From the NCBI GenBank assembly GCA_041584755.1, contig JBFHDK010000044.1, forward strand, positions 1 through 26,663: a stretch of DNA of 26,663 nucleotides. The letters are read 5' to 3'. The first letter of the stretch is position 1. Every line of letters begins with the position of its first letter. The notes below the pieces were generated by a model. The model was given only the letters and a program-made list of their open reading frames with translations. It did not search any database and was not told the origin of the DNA. Of the stretch, positions 1 through 8,272 are shown piece after piece. Both the position numbers and the translations under genes were made by a program. The DNA is from HB2-32-21 sp003448675. Lineage in GTDB: Bacteria; Pseudomonadota; Gammaproteobacteria; Pseudomonadales; Porticoccaceae.

Positions 1-83
1 CAGAATAATATTATTGGTGCACCCTAAATAGAGACATAGCGTCCCTGTAAAGGCGAGACCTCGGGCCAGTGGGGAAAGATCGC

Positions 84-246
84 TTGCAAGGTCAGCGCGA
101 TCAATCCTGATAAAGCTTCTCGGTCGGATTTCCAGCCTGCCAGCACCGCTGCCAGGCGTTTCGTTCGCGCAAAGCAGTGCTTTGCAAATGACGCTCACTA
201 CACCCTCCCGAGTGCGCCATACAACCCGACATCCGTCGGGTTTTTT
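84..246 (+). ncRNA. Candidate small structured RNA or 3' UTR (no protein gene in 1-376)
   Basis: No convincing coding frame exists in 1-376. What can be seen is a promoter-like pair (TTGCAA at 84-89, an 18-base spacer, TGATAA at 108-113), a perfect 8-base inverted repeat with a single central base at 169-185 (GCAAAGCA/TGCTTTGC), and an intrinsic terminator at 223-246. Together these could define a transcript of about 125 nt starting near 120. I do not recognise it as 6S RNA, tmRNA, RNase P RNA or SRP RNA. It could equally be the 3' untranslated tail of a gene that ends before the window, or a decayed repeat. An 82-codon minus-strand reading frame overlaps it but has low-complexity composition and no recognisable family. 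Confidence 0.25.
223..246 (+). terminator. Rho-independent terminator
   Basis: An 8-bp perfect stem (AACCCGAC/GTCGGGTT) with the loop ATCC is followed directly by a T run on the plus strand. The minus-strand reading has no T tract, so it terminates plus-strand transcription coming from 1-222. Confidence 0.75.
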
Positions 247-339
247 GTGCACGAGCGGCGGTGAGAACCTCCCCAGGTTCGACAAATTGCACCGTGATTT
301 GGAGCGAGTCGCAGAGCGACGAAGCGCTGCGGAGGAAAC

Positions 340-358
340 CAACAGCCATCAGCTGTTG
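340..358 (-). terminator. Hairpin downstream of the zinc-ribbon gene, possible weak terminator
   Basis: The perfect 7-bp arms CAACAGC/GCTGTTG with a 5-base loop lie 18 bases beyond the stop codon of the minus-strand gene at 377-694. The trailing sequence on that strand is GTTTCC, so the T tract is poor and any termination would be weak. Confidence 0.3.
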
Positions 359-376
359 TGAGTCAATCCGGCTTGA

Positions 377-694
377 TTACTCCTCCAAACCCAAACCACA
401 GTTCTGACAGGTATTTTTCCCTACACCAATGGGAAACCGACGTTTGCTACCAAAGGGCTCCCCACAACGGGGACAGGGCAAATGAGCGGCCCGCCGAATT
501 CTTGCCAGCAGCTCCATGGCAACTAAAACCGCGAACACAACGCCGGCTGTCGTGCTAATAATCCCGGTCAGAATAGTCGCAGCCAGGAGCAGGCCGAACC
601 TGCCATCAGGAATGTAAACATGGTGCCGAGCGCCTCTTATTTTTTCCCGTTGGTCCTGCAAGTCTTTACACCCCTTCCACACTTGGTTTGGCAA
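377..694 (-). CDS. Small membrane protein with C-terminal zinc ribbon, unknown function
   Basis: The product is about 105 residues. A short charged N-terminus is followed by one long hydrophobic stretch (about residues 31-64, probably one or two membrane spans). The C-terminus carries two Cys pairs, CPRCG and CQNCG, spaced as in a treble-clef or rubredoxin-like zinc ribbon. Start choice is weak: the frame is closed by a stop just upstream, leaving TTG at 694 or GTG at 682, neither with a clear ribosome binding site. It begins 12 bases after the SnoaL-like gene and is probably cotranscribed with it. The combination of a membrane span and paired cysteines makes a real protein likely, but I do not recognise a characterised family. 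Confidence 0.6.
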   Translation of the reverse strand: MPNQVWKGCKDLQDQREKIRGARHHVYIPDGRFGLLLAATILTGIISTTAGVVFAVLVAMELLARIRRAAHLPCPRCGEPFGSKRRFPIGVGKNTCQNCGLGLEE

Positions 695-706
695 TATTTA
701 ACGGTT

Positions 707-1141
707 TCAGCGCTCAGCAACGAAACGAATTTCCACGCGTAAGTGCTGATACTTCCATTCACCACCCACTTTCACATAATCATCATTGTATTTGGCGGTC
801 ATCCAGATTTTTTTATTCTGTTTGGCGTCATCCCAGGGTCCGACGATATACCAGCTACCGGTGGCACGATCGCCATCGACTTCGATAATCGGGTTCATAA
901 TATTGTGCTGGGAAAAACTGAACTGATCGCGAAAGCCGGCAAACAAGTGACGAATGGCCTCATGCCCCTTTGCCTGACCAAACTCGCCACCCTCCCAAAT
1001 ACCGTCTTCGGCAAACACGGAGGCGATGCGGTCGGGGTTATGCAGATCATCACAGATGTCGCAATAACGGGCTTTCAGTTGCTTGATGGATTCTATGTCT
1101 TCGAGCCGGGTGATTCTTTTTTCCAGTTCGCTGAGTTCCAT
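707..1141 (-). CDS. SnoaL-like / NTF2-fold protein
   Basis: This 144-residue protein has the pattern of the SnoaL-like branch of the NTF2 superfamily. An N-terminal helix (LEDIESIKQLKARYCDICDD) is followed by a short segment with FAEDGIWEGG, and then a curved beta-sheet core with HNIMNP and GSWYIVGPWDD. Family members are small cone-shaped enzymes or binding proteins (ketosteroid isomerase, scytalone dehydratase, polyketide cyclase, dioxygenase small subunits); the substrate here cannot be deduced. The ATG at 1141 has a good ribosome binding site (GGGGAGAG). The gene lies downstream of the flavin monooxygenase but is separated from it by a terminator, so it probably has its own promoter in 1142-1229. 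A role in the same catabolic route is inference from proximity. Confidence 0.8.
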   Translation of the reverse strand: MELSELEKRITRLEDIESIKQLKARYCDICDDLHNPDRIASVFAEDGIWEGGEFGQAKGHEAIRHLFAGFRDQFSFSQHNIMNPIIEVDGDRATGSWYIVGPWDDAKQNKKIWMTAKYNDDYVKVGGEWKYQHLRVEIRFVAER

Positions 1142-1229
1142 TTTTCTCTCCCCTCGCTCGATGTGAGTTATTGTTGAAGGATGATCCGTTTTAGCAGTCG
1201 GCCTTTAACAAACAAGGACTTTAGTGCAT

Positions 1230-1256
1230 AAAAAAAGACCCCGCAATGCGGGGCCT
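1230..1256 (-). terminator. Rho-independent terminator of the monooxygenase gene
   Basis: On the minus strand a GC-rich stem (CCCCGC/GCGGGG, 3-base loop, extended by flanking pairs) is followed by a run of seven T residues. It lies about 27 bases beyond the stop of the monooxygenase gene. Confidence 0.85.
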
Positions 1257-1282
1257 ATCGTGAAACCGGGGGCAAATGAAAC

Positions 1283-3106
1283 TCAGTTCGTTTCCAGCTC
1301 GAGTCCTTTCAGGTTACCTTCCTGACGCCACTCGTCGAGAATATCGAAAAACTCGGGGGCCCCGCCGCCATACTGGTTGCTGAAAAAGCCTTCGCCGCCC
1401 TCGACCCCTTCCTGGTTGTAGTAGCCGGGCGTGCATTCAGCGTAAAAACGCTTACCCATATGGGCCAGGCGCTTGATGGTATCGACCCAGCCGTCTTCCG
1501 CTTCCTGGGACGTTTCCAGCGTTTTGACATCATTATCAATGCAGTGCTTGAGAATGTAAGCAATGTGCCGGGCCTGCTCGTTTAAGGCATGGGGAATACT
1601 GGTGGTAAAGCCGGTTTGGGTCAGACCCATGGTAAAGCAGTTGGGAAAGCCGCGAGCGAATAGCCCGTGGAAGGTTTCCAGACCATTATCCCATTTTTCA
1701 CTCAGCCGCAGTCCGTCGCGCCCCACCAGATCGTAGCCGGATTGCTGGGTGTAATTGGTGCCTACTTCAAAGCCGGTGGCAAAAATCAGGCAATCAACCT
1801 CATATTCCTGACCGCCAACCACCACGCCGGTTTCGGTAATACGCTCAACGCCCTTACCGTCGGTGTCCACCAGGGTGACATTGGGGCGGTTGTAGGTTTG
1901 CAGGTATTCGTCGTGAAAGCCGGGCCGCTTACAAAACTGCCGGTACCAGGGCTTCAGTTTTTCGGCGGTTTCCTTGTCCTCGACGATGCTGTCCACTCGT
2001 GCCCGCACCTGATTCATCTTTTTAAAGTCGGCAATTTCCATACGCGCCGCCACTTCCGATGGGGTCATATTGGGGTTCAGCTTGCGCTGGTTGGGGCCGC
2101 TTAGTTCGCGGAAAATTTCCGTCCAGCCGTCCTGCACCATGTCTTCTTCGACATCACCACCGGAGGTTAGAACATTAAAATTATCCATCCTTGCCTGCTG
2201 CCAGCCGGGTTTCAGGCTTTTCACCCACTCTGGATCCGTGGGTCGATTGGCGCGCACGTCCACCGAGGACGGCGTACGCTGAAAAACGTAAAGCTGCTGG
2301 GCGGTTTCACCCAGATGAGGAATACACTGAACGGCGGTGGCGCCAGTGCCGATAATCCCAACGCGCTTGTCCTTGAGCTTGTTTAAGCCGCCCGTGGAGT
2401 CACCACCCGTGTAGTCATAATCCCAGCGGCTGGTATGGAAAGTGTGGCCCTTGTAGCTGGAAATGCCCGGAATACCCGGCAGCTTGGGTCGGTTCAGCGG
2501 GCCGTTGGACATGACAATATAGTGGGCCTTCATACGATCACCGCGATTGGTTTCGACAAGCCACCGAGCGCTATCTTGATCCCAGCGTACATCGGTTATT
2601 TCGGTTTGCAGGCAGGCGTTGTCGTAAAGATTGTAGTGACGGGCAATCGCCTTGCTGTGCTCAAGAATTTCGGGGGCGTAGGAATACTTCTCCTTCGGGA
2701 TATAATTCAGCTCCTCGCACAGGGGCAGGTAGACGTAGGCCTCGACATCACACTGGGCGCCGGGATAACGGTTCCAGTACCAGGTGCCGCCAAAATCGCC
2801 GCCCTTCTCGATCACGCGAATATCGTTGATACCGGCTTCCCGTAGCCGCGCACCGGCCAGCAGGCCGCCAAAGCCGCCGCCAACGATAATGACCTCGACC
2901 TCATCATTAAGCGGTTCTCGGACGATTTTCTCCTCGATGTAGGGGTCATCGATATAGTGGCTGAAGTCGCCGGTGACTTCCTGATATTGGCTAGCGCCTT
3001 CGGGTCGCAGGCGCTTATCGCGCTCTTCCCGGTATTTGGCGCGCAGGGCGTTGGGATCAAAATCCAGCTCCGATAGATCAATTGACGGATGGGTGGTATT
3101 TCTCAT
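1283..3106 (-). CDS. Flavin-containing monooxygenase, Baeyer-Villiger type
   Basis: The product is 607 residues when started at the ATG at 3106, which has GAGGAG seven bases upstream; an upstream extension to 3142 lacks such a site. Class B flavoprotein monooxygenases use FAD and NADPH to insert oxygen into ketones, giving esters or lactones. Visible signatures are an FAD Rossmann motif VGGGFGG (75-81), GTWYWNRYPGAQCDVEA (107-123), and the Baeyer-Villiger fingerprint at 218-228, where His224 and Trp228 are present and the usual first Phe is Tyr. A second, NADPH-binding Rossmann motif GTGATA is at 253-258, and ATGFEVGT lies near the C-terminal third. The length and the N-terminal extension of about 70 residues suit the cyclohexanone/phenylacetone/steroid monooxygenase group. 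Substrate is unknown. Confidence 0.92.
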   Translation of the reverse strand: MRNTTHPSIDLSELDFDPNALRAKYREERDKRLRPEGASQYQEVTGDFSHYIDDPYIEEKIVREPLNDEVEVIIVGGGFGGLLAGARLREAGINDIRVIEKGGDFGGTWYWNRYPGAQCDVEAYVYLPLCEELNYIPKEKYSYAPEILEHSKAIARHYNLYDNACLQTEITDVRWDQDSARWLVETNRGDRMKAHYIVMSNGPLNRPKLPGIPGISSYKGHTFHTSRWDYDYTGGDSTGGLNKLKDKRVGIIGTGATAVQCIPHLGETAQQLYVFQRTPSSVDVRANRPTDPEWVKSLKPGWQQARMDNFNVLTSGGDVEEDMVQDGWTEIFRELSGPNQRKLNPNMTPSEVAARMEIADFKKMNQVRARVDSIVEDKETAEKLKPWYRQFCKRPGFHDEYLQTYNRPNVTLVDTDGKGVERITETGVVVGGQEYEVDCLIFATGFEVGTNYTQQSGYDLVGRDGLRLSEKWDNGLETFHGLFARGFPNCFTMGLTQTGFTTSIPHALNEQARHIAYILKHCIDNDVKTLETSQEAEDGWVDTIKRLAHMGKRFYAECTPGYYNQEGVEGGEGFFSNQYGGGAPEFFDILDEWRQEGNLKGLELETN

Positions 3107-3198
3107 GGTGTTACTCCTCACTACCTTAAATTTTCGCCGCAAAGTATAGCAGCAGCTTGACAGACTTCAGACACCTCGATCCGCCCCCCTGACCAGCT

Positions 3199-3230
3199 CT
3201 TGAAAACCCTCCACCCGACCCAAAATCTAT
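3199..3230 (+). promoter_or_regulatory. Candidate sigma32 (heat-shock) promoter upstream of hsp20
   Basis: CTTGAAA at 3199-3205 matches the sigma32 -35 consensus exactly. After 13 bases comes CCCAAAATCTAT at 3219-3230, a partial match to the CCCCAT-T type -10. It lies about 75 bases before the start codon of a small heat-shock protein, which is the expected target. The -10 match is imperfect. Confidence 0.4.
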
Positions 3231-3304
3231 AGCATCCGCCGGGTATATAGACCGGACTTATGCCAATTTCAGAGTCAGCCAGAATGCTGGCCAGGGAGAA
3301 CACC

Positions 3305-3775
3305 ATGAGAACCATGACTTTGCAGCCCCGCTATCGACGGCCTGGCTTTGCGCCACAACTGCTTTCGCGGCTTGACCTCAGCCCCACCGGCGCGACGGCC
3401 AGCTCCAGCCACCCGCCCTACAACCTTGAGCAACGTGATGGGGATCACTACACCCTGACCATAGCCGCGCCCGGTCTTGACCAGGATAATCTGGAAATCA
3501 ACATCGAAAAGAATATTCTCAGCATAGAAGGCCGAGGCAGCGATAAGCCCGAAGGCGACTTCATTCACCAGGGGATTAACTGCGATGGCTTTGTGCGCCG
3601 CTTCCAGCTTGGCGAACACGTCAATGTCAGCGAAGCGACACTGAAAAACGGTTTGTTGACCATACAGTTGGCGCGGGAAATTCCCGAAGCCGCGAAACCA
3701 AAGGTCATCCCAATAAGTTCCGCCAGTAATGAAGTAAAAGCGGCAAAAACGCTGGATCAGGACACCGCCGCTTAA
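3305..3775 (+). CDS. Small heat-shock protein, Hsp20 / alpha-crystallin family
   Basis: The product is 156 residues, an ATP-independent holdase that keeps unfolded cytoplasmic proteins refoldable. The alpha-crystallin domain runs from about residue 38 (YNLEQRDGDHYTLTIAAPG) to about 134, with the conserved signature LKNGLLTIQL near its end. A C-terminal I/V-x-I oligomerisation motif (VIPI) follows. I chose the ATG at 3305 because AGGGAG sits six bases upstream; an earlier in-frame ATG at 3260 has no ribosome binding site. Length and motif set fit the bacterial class A (IbpA-like) group. It is followed after 130 bases by a DegQ-type protease. Confidence 0.93.
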   Translation: MRTMTLQPRYRRPGFAPQLLSRLDLSPTGATASSSHPPYNLEQRDGDHYTLTIAAPGLDQDNLEINIEKNILSIEGRGSDKPEGDFIHQGINCDGFVRRFQLGEHVNVSEATLKNGLLTIQLAREIPEAAKPKVIPISSASNEVKAAKTLDQDTAA

Positions 3776-3794
3776 GCAGCGACATCGCAACCAC

Positions 3795-3836
3795 GCTGGC
3801 GCAAGGGCGGACGTATAGCCCCTTCTGCACGCCAGC
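3795..3836. other. Long imperfect hairpin between hsp20 and degQ
   Basis: The outer arms GCTGGCG (3795-3801) and CGCCAGC (3830-3836) are perfectly complementary. Inner arms AAGGGC (3803-3808) and GCCCCTT (3818-3824) pair with one bulge around a 9-base loop. No T tract follows, so this is not a standard terminator. It may stabilise the hsp20 transcript or limit read-through into degQ. Confidence 0.4.
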
Positions 3837-3905
3837 ACCGTGCTTGCCCAAGCTCAAATTCGTAAAACCAGACGTTACCGATATTTAGCCTTACAGGGGT
3901 AGTTA

Positions 3906-5267
3906 ATGAAATTAAGCGCTGTTCTGACCCTGGTTCTCAGCCTGACCGCCACCGGAATACCATTGGCCCAGGCCGCGCTACCCGCCTATGACTCCCAGGG
4001 CGAGGCCTTGCCCACCCTGGCCCCCATGCTGAAACGGGTAAACCCGGCAGTCGTGAATATTTCGACTTTTTCCACCCAGCAGTACAGCTACAACCCCCTG
4101 CTCAACGATCCTTTTTTTAGGCGCTTTTTCAACCTGCCCGACCCGCGACAATATCAGCCCAGAAAGCGCCAGCAGAGCGCCGGCTCCGGCGTGATTGTGG
4201 ATGGCGACGAAGGTGTGGTTATCACCAACTATCACGTTATCAAGGGTGCCGACGAGGTACAGGTATCGCTGATCGATGGCCGCAGTTACGACGCCAAAGT
4301 CGTCGGCGCCGACCCGGATCTGGACATCGCCGTGCTGGAAATTGACGAGGACAACCTTGCCGAAGTACGCCTGGCTGACTCCAACGCAGTGGAAGTCGGT
4401 GATTTTGTGGTCGCCATCGGCAACCCTTTCGGCATCGGTCAAACCGTCACCACCGGCGTGGTCAGCGCTCTGGGCCGCACCGGCCTGGGCATCGAGGGTT
4501 ATGAGAATTTCATCCAGACCGATGCCTCCATCAATCCGGGTAATTCCGGTGGCGCGCTGGTTAATCTCAGGGGCGAGCTGGTCGGCATTAACACCGCGAT
4601 TCTAGCCCCCGCCGGCGGCAATGTCGGTATCGGTTTTGCTATCCCGGTTAACATGGCCCGCGCCAGTATGAACCAGATCCTCAAGCACGGCGAGGTACGT
4701 CGGGGTCAGCTGGGCATCAATATTCAGGACATCACGCCAGACCTGCGCAAGGCCTTCGACCTGAAGCACGATCACACAGGCGTGCTCGTCACCGACGTGA
4801 TGCAGGATTCCCCCGCCGATAAAGCCGGGCTCAAGCCTGGCGATATTCTTATGGCGGTGGATGGTCAACGCACCGGCAACACCGGCCAGTTCCGCAGCGA
4901 AATCGGCATTAAAAATATCGGCGATACCGTAAGCCTGAGCGTGCTGCGGGAGAAAAAACCCAAAACCATTCAAGTAAAAATTGCCGAACCCCAGTCATTT
5001 ATCAGTGCCCATGACGTGCTCCACCCACTGCTCGAAGGCGCCGCCTTTGAGAACCATCCCGATAGCAAGGGGGTCAACGTCGTTTCACTGGCGCCCAATT
5101 CCCGTGCGGCTTATGCAGGCCTGAGACCCGGCGATTTGATTGTCGGCGCCAATAAAGCGCGGATCCACGATGTCACAACATTAAAAAAGGCCTTGAAGCG
5201 TAGTCAATCATCGGTTTTGCTGCATATCAGCCGAAACGGCGTGGCACTGTTTATCGTGATCAGATAA
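3906..5267 (+). CDS. degQ: Periplasmic serine endoprotease, Do/DegQ family (HtrA)
   Basis: The product is 453 residues and degrades or chaperones misfolded envelope proteins. A signal peptide covers about residues 1-23 with cleavage after AQA. The trypsin-like domain carries the triad His110 (TNYH), Asp140 (DLD) and Ser214 (GNSGG). Two PDZ domains follow (about 260-350 and 370-450), the first with GVLVTDVMQDSPADKAGLKPGD and the second with SRAAYAGLRPGDLIVGANK, whose final strands are short. The linker is short and the Q-rich loop is modest, which fits DegQ better than DegP. AGGGG lies upstream of the ATG. No obvious terminator lies in the 217 bases before the convergent crotonase gene. Confidence 0.92.
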   Translation: MKLSAVLTLVLSLTATGIPLAQAALPAYDSQGEALPTLAPMLKRVNPAVVNISTFSTQQYSYNPLLNDPFFRRFFNLPDPRQYQPRKRQQSAGSGVIVDGDEGVVITNYHVIKGADEVQVSLIDGRSYDAKVVGADPDLDIAVLEIDEDNLAEVRLADSNAVEVGDFVVAIGNPFGIGQTVTTGVVSALGRTGLGIEGYENFIQTDASINPGNSGGALVNLRGELVGINTAILAPAGGNVGIGFAIPVNMARASMNQILKHGEVRRGQLGINIQDITPDLRKAFDLKHDHTGVLVTDVMQDSPADKAGLKPGDILMAVDGQRTGNTGQFRSEIGIKNIGDTVSLSVLREKKPKTIQVKIAEPQSFISAHDVLHPLLEGAAFENHPDSKGVNVVSLAPNSRAAYAGLRPGDLIVGANKARIHDVTTLKKALKRSQSSVLLHISRNGVALFIVIR

Positions 5268-5484
5268 AGCCCTGGCGGGCCTGGACTGCGAAGACGCTAC
5301 CCACGGATTGCTAGCACACATCAAAAGCGCAGCACCGGAGCGTGGATAAAACTGCCCTGGTAAACCGTTCCCTCGTTTTTCAGGAGTATGCCAATACGGT
5401 GATCACGAAACGCTAGCGCCCTGCTAACACGAAAAGTTATAGGCTCAAATTGCCTGCTGTGCCGCCGATCATTCCGCTCTGGAT

Positions 5485-6156
5485 TTAGCCGCTCAGAGAC
5501 TGTCGAATCCTGTCTCCGGTATCACCACGCAATTGGGACTTGATTACCCGAAATGCCGCTGGATCAAGCTGTTTCAGGCGCTCCGCGACATCCAGTGATT
5601 CACCCAATAGCATTTCCTCCGCGACCACCTGATCGAGGAAACCCGCCACCCTGGCCTCCTCCGGGGAATAGAGCGTGGCATTAATCACCGCGTTGGTAAG
5701 CGTCCGATTATCGAGTCGATCCCTGGCAAGTTCTTGTCCAAATACGGGCAATGGCAAACCGATCGCTGTTTCATTGAGGCCCAGACGGAATTCCCCCGCA
5801 ATCCCAATCCGAAAGTCGCCAGTCAAGGTCATCAGCGCCCCGGCTGCAATAGCATGACCACTACAAGCAATGACTATTGGCTTGGGAAACAAATAACTCT
5901 TGAGTAACAACCGTGCGCCAGCATCCACCATGCTTCGCTGTCCTTCTGGCGGACCACTGAGGACTTTCAGGTCAAAGCCCGCGCTGAACATACCGGGGCG
6001 TCCCATAATAATTACCGCTTCAGCCTCTTGTTCGGCGCGATCCAGTCCCTCCGACAAGCCGGCGCTCATGGCTTCATTGAGGGCGTTGGCCTTACCATCA
6101 TCCATGGTCAGGATGGCGGTTTTATTTTCCACGCTATAACTGACAGGATCAGTCAT
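5485..6156 (-). CDS. Crotonase / enoyl-CoA hydratase-isomerase family protein
   Basis: The product is 223 residues, short for the family (usually about 255-270). The ATG at 6156 has GAGGAG seven bases upstream and is preferred over an extension to 6192. The oxyanion-hole regions MFSAGFDLK (56-64) and SGHAIAAGALM (99-109) are recognisable. Against rat enoyl-CoA hydratase, the position of Glu144 appears to be Leu108, while the equivalent of Glu164 is Glu129 in LNETAIGLP. With one catalytic Glu, isomerase, thioesterase or other crotonase chemistry is as likely as hydration. The gene is divergent from the alcohol dehydrogenase gene across about 210 bases that must hold both promoters. General fatty-acid or acyl-CoA metabolism is inferred. 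Confidence 0.88.
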   Translation of the reverse strand: MTDPVSYSVENKTAILTMDDGKANALNEAMSAGLSEGLDRAEQEAEAVIIMGRPGMFSAGFDLKVLSGPPEGQRSMVDAGARLLLKSYLFPKPIVIACSGHAIAAGALMTLTGDFRIGIAGEFRLGLNETAIGLPLPVFGQELARDRLDNRTLTNAVINATLYSPEEARVAGFLDQVVAEEMLLGESLDVAERLKQLDPAAFRVIKSQLRGDTGDRIRQSLSG

Positions 6157-6365
6157 TATTATTCTCCTCGTTGTCGTTAGGTTGTTGCCCAATCATAAGC
6201 TGAAGCTTCAAATATGATAAGCGCTTGCAATCGGACTGCCTTACCCGGCGCGACTTATCTTCCTATTAGGCGCCAGCACGACCTGATTCCAGAGAGCTTC
6301 CACAAAAGCCGTGGATTGATAAACTGCCCGCCAATTCAAGCTAATCCTGATCCGGGAGACAAAAC

Positions 6366-7529
6366 ATGATCGCCACCATTACCACGCCCCCCATTATGTT
6401 GATCGGTGGTGGCGCCATCGCCGAACTGGCCGACGTGCTGGACAAACTGGGCTGTACAAAGCCCCTGGTTGTCACCGACCCCTTTATGCGCGATTCTGGC
6501 AAGCTCAGCGCCATCACGACGGTACTGGACGGCGCGAATATTAGCTGGCATGTATTTGCCGATACCGTCCCCGAGCCCACCGATGACGTGGTCGTAACCG
6601 GAACCGACATTATCCGGGACGGGGATTTCGACTGCCTGATAGCCCTTGGCGGTGGCAGCCCCATCGACACCGCCAAGGCCATGAGTCTGCTGGCCCGCGG
6701 GGGCGGCACGGTGCGCGACTACAAGGTGCCAAACCAGCCCAACGAACAAGGTCTGCCCCTGGTTGCCATTCCCACCACGGCGGGCACCGGCTCCGAGGTC
6801 ACCAAAGTGACCGTGATTACCGACAAATCCACCGACGAAAAAATGCTGATTATGGGCCTCGGCTGCCTGCCTGCGGCGGCCATAGTGGATTACGAGTTGA
6901 CCTACAGCGTGCCCTACCGCACCACCGCCGATACCGGGCTGGACAGCCTGACCCACGCCATCGAGGCCTACGTCAGCGCCAAACACAACCCGTTTACCGA
7001 TAACCTGGCGCTCTGCGCCATGGGATTGATCTCCAAACACATCCGCACCGCCTGCAACGAACCGGACAACAGCGCCGCCCGCGAAGCCATGATGCTGGCC
7101 GCCACCCAGGGCGGCATGGCCTTTTCCAACGCGTCGGTGTGTTTGGTGCACGGCATGAGTCGCCCCATCGGCGCCTTCTTCCATGTCGCCCACGGTCTTA
7201 GCAACGCCATGCTGCTGCCCACCATTACCGCTTTCTCCGCCCCCGCGGCCATGGAGCGCTATGCCGATTGCGCCCGCGCCATGGGCCTGGCCAGCAGCCA
7301 TACCAACGCTGAAAACGCTGTGGCGAGCCTGATCGCCGAACTGCGCCAGCTCAATTGCGACCTGCAAGTGCCCTCCCCCCAATCCTACGGCATCGACGAA
7401 AACGCATACTTTTCCCTGCTGCCCACCATGGCCGAGCAGGCCCTTGCCTCGGGATCACCCAATAACAACCCCCGGGTGCCCAGCGCGAAGGAAATCACTC
7501 AGCTCTATCGCGAAGCCTGGAATGGCTAA
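6366..7529 (+). CDS. Iron-containing alcohol dehydrogenase
   Basis: The product is 387 residues, the normal length of the group III (FucO/AdhB/YiaY) dehydrogenases, which interconvert alcohols and aldehydes with NAD(P). The NAD-binding motif GGGSPIDTAKA is at 95-105. The metal ligands can be placed as Asp193, His197, His262 and His276 (motifs GLDSLTHAIEAYVS and VHGMSRPIGAFFHVAHG); the spacing equals that of E. coli FucO. GGGAGA precedes the ATG. An unusual feature is the C-terminal part AEQALASGSPNNNPRVPS, which matches the conserved SGSPxxNPR family signature. The substrate cannot be specified. It is divergent from the crotonase gene and 66 bases upstream of the DUF502 gene. Confidence 0.94.
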   Translation: MIATITTPPIMLIGGGAIAELADVLDKLGCTKPLVVTDPFMRDSGKLSAITTVLDGANISWHVFADTVPEPTDDVVVTGTDIIRDGDFDCLIALGGGSPIDTAKAMSLLARGGGTVRDYKVPNQPNEQGLPLVAIPTTAGTGSEVTKVTVITDKSTDEKMLIMGLGCLPAAAIVDYELTYSVPYRTTADTGLDSLTHAIEAYVSAKHNPFTDNLALCAMGLISKHIRTACNEPDNSAAREAMMLAATQGGMAFSNASVCLVHGMSRPIGAFFHVAHGLSNAMLLPTITAFSAPAAMERYADCARAMGLASSHTNAENAVASLIAELRQLNCDLQVPSPQSYGIDENAYFSLLPTMAEQALASGSPNNNPRVPSAKEITQLYREAWNG

Positions 7530-7595
7530 AGCAAGCACAAACTACTTGAACGGCTACGGGACGACTACTAGGCGCGTGAATAAGCGGAGCGAGAA

Positions 7596-8198
7596 ATGAA
7601 GCAATTGTGGAAATGGTTTTTACAGGGCATTGCCCTGATCACGCCAGTGGCCCTGACCATTGCCCTGGCAGTATGGTTAATCACCTGGGCCGAACACACC
7701 TTTGGCTCCTGGGTCAGCACCCTACTGCCCGAAGACTGGTATTTTACGGGGTTGGGGCTCGCTGTCGCCGTCACGGTGACGGCAGCCGTCGGCCTTGCCG
7801 CCAATCTGTTTCTGGTGCGCTGGCTGGTCACAAAAGTTGAAGACCTGCTGCGCCGCATTCCCCTCGTCACCACTTTATTCCAGGCTCTAAAAGATGTGGC
7901 GCGGCTATTTTCAAAAAACCAGGACGAAGAGCTGGGGCAGGTCGTGGCCGTGGATATCGGCGATATGCGTCTGGTGGGTTTCGTTACCCAAAGTAATGCC
8001 CTGTTGCCAGGCAAGTTCGTAGATCAAGACCAGGAACCAAGGATCGCTGTGTACCTGGCAATTAGTTACCAGTTAGGCGGCTACACCGTCTATATACCGC
8101 GCAGTAGCGTCACACCACTGGATATTTCAGCAGATCAGGCCATGCGAGCGGTATTAACCGGAGGGCCACTACTGTCATCCAGGAAGGTTAAAAGGTGA
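7596..8198 (+). CDS. DUF502 family inner-membrane protein
   Basis: The product is 200 residues with two membrane segments (about 8-30 and 50-75) followed by a soluble domain. The second segment leads into the conserved LLRRIPLVTTLFQALKD typical of DUF502 proteins. The C-terminal part contains VYLAISYQLGGYTVYIPRS and ISADQAMRAVLTGG, also family-typical. The function of the family is not established. GGAGCGAG lies before the ATG. An MscS-type channel pseudogene lies directly downstream in opposite orientation, and the 3' remnant of a second DUF502 gene lies at 11650-11838. Confidence 0.88.
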   Translation: MKQLWKWFLQGIALITPVALTIALAVWLITWAEHTFGSWVSTLLPEDWYFTGLGLAVAVTVTAAVGLAANLFLVRWLVTKVEDLLRRIPLVTTLFQALKDVARLFSKNQDEELGQVVAVDIGDMRLVGFVTQSNALLPGKFVDQDQEPRIAVYLAISYQLGGYTVYIPRSSVTPLDISADQAMRAVLTGGPLLSSRKVKR

Positions 8199-8272
8199 CC
8201 GTGTAATGTAACGGTTTGAGTGGGACTTTCACCAACAATCACATAAGGCAGCACCTGCGCCAGAACATCGAT

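Noticed and set aside
101..349. 82-codon minus-strand frame at the window start
   Set aside because: It runs through the terminator stem at 223-246 and the inverted repeats, has no family resemblance, and its stop-free state is plausible by chance in GC-rich sequence.
6336..7382. 348-codon minus-strand frame antisense to the alcohol dehydrogenase
   Set aside because: It is very rich in Gly, His and Ala, the typical product of reading the opposite strand of a GC-rich gene. The sense strand has a complete enzyme with all metal ligands.
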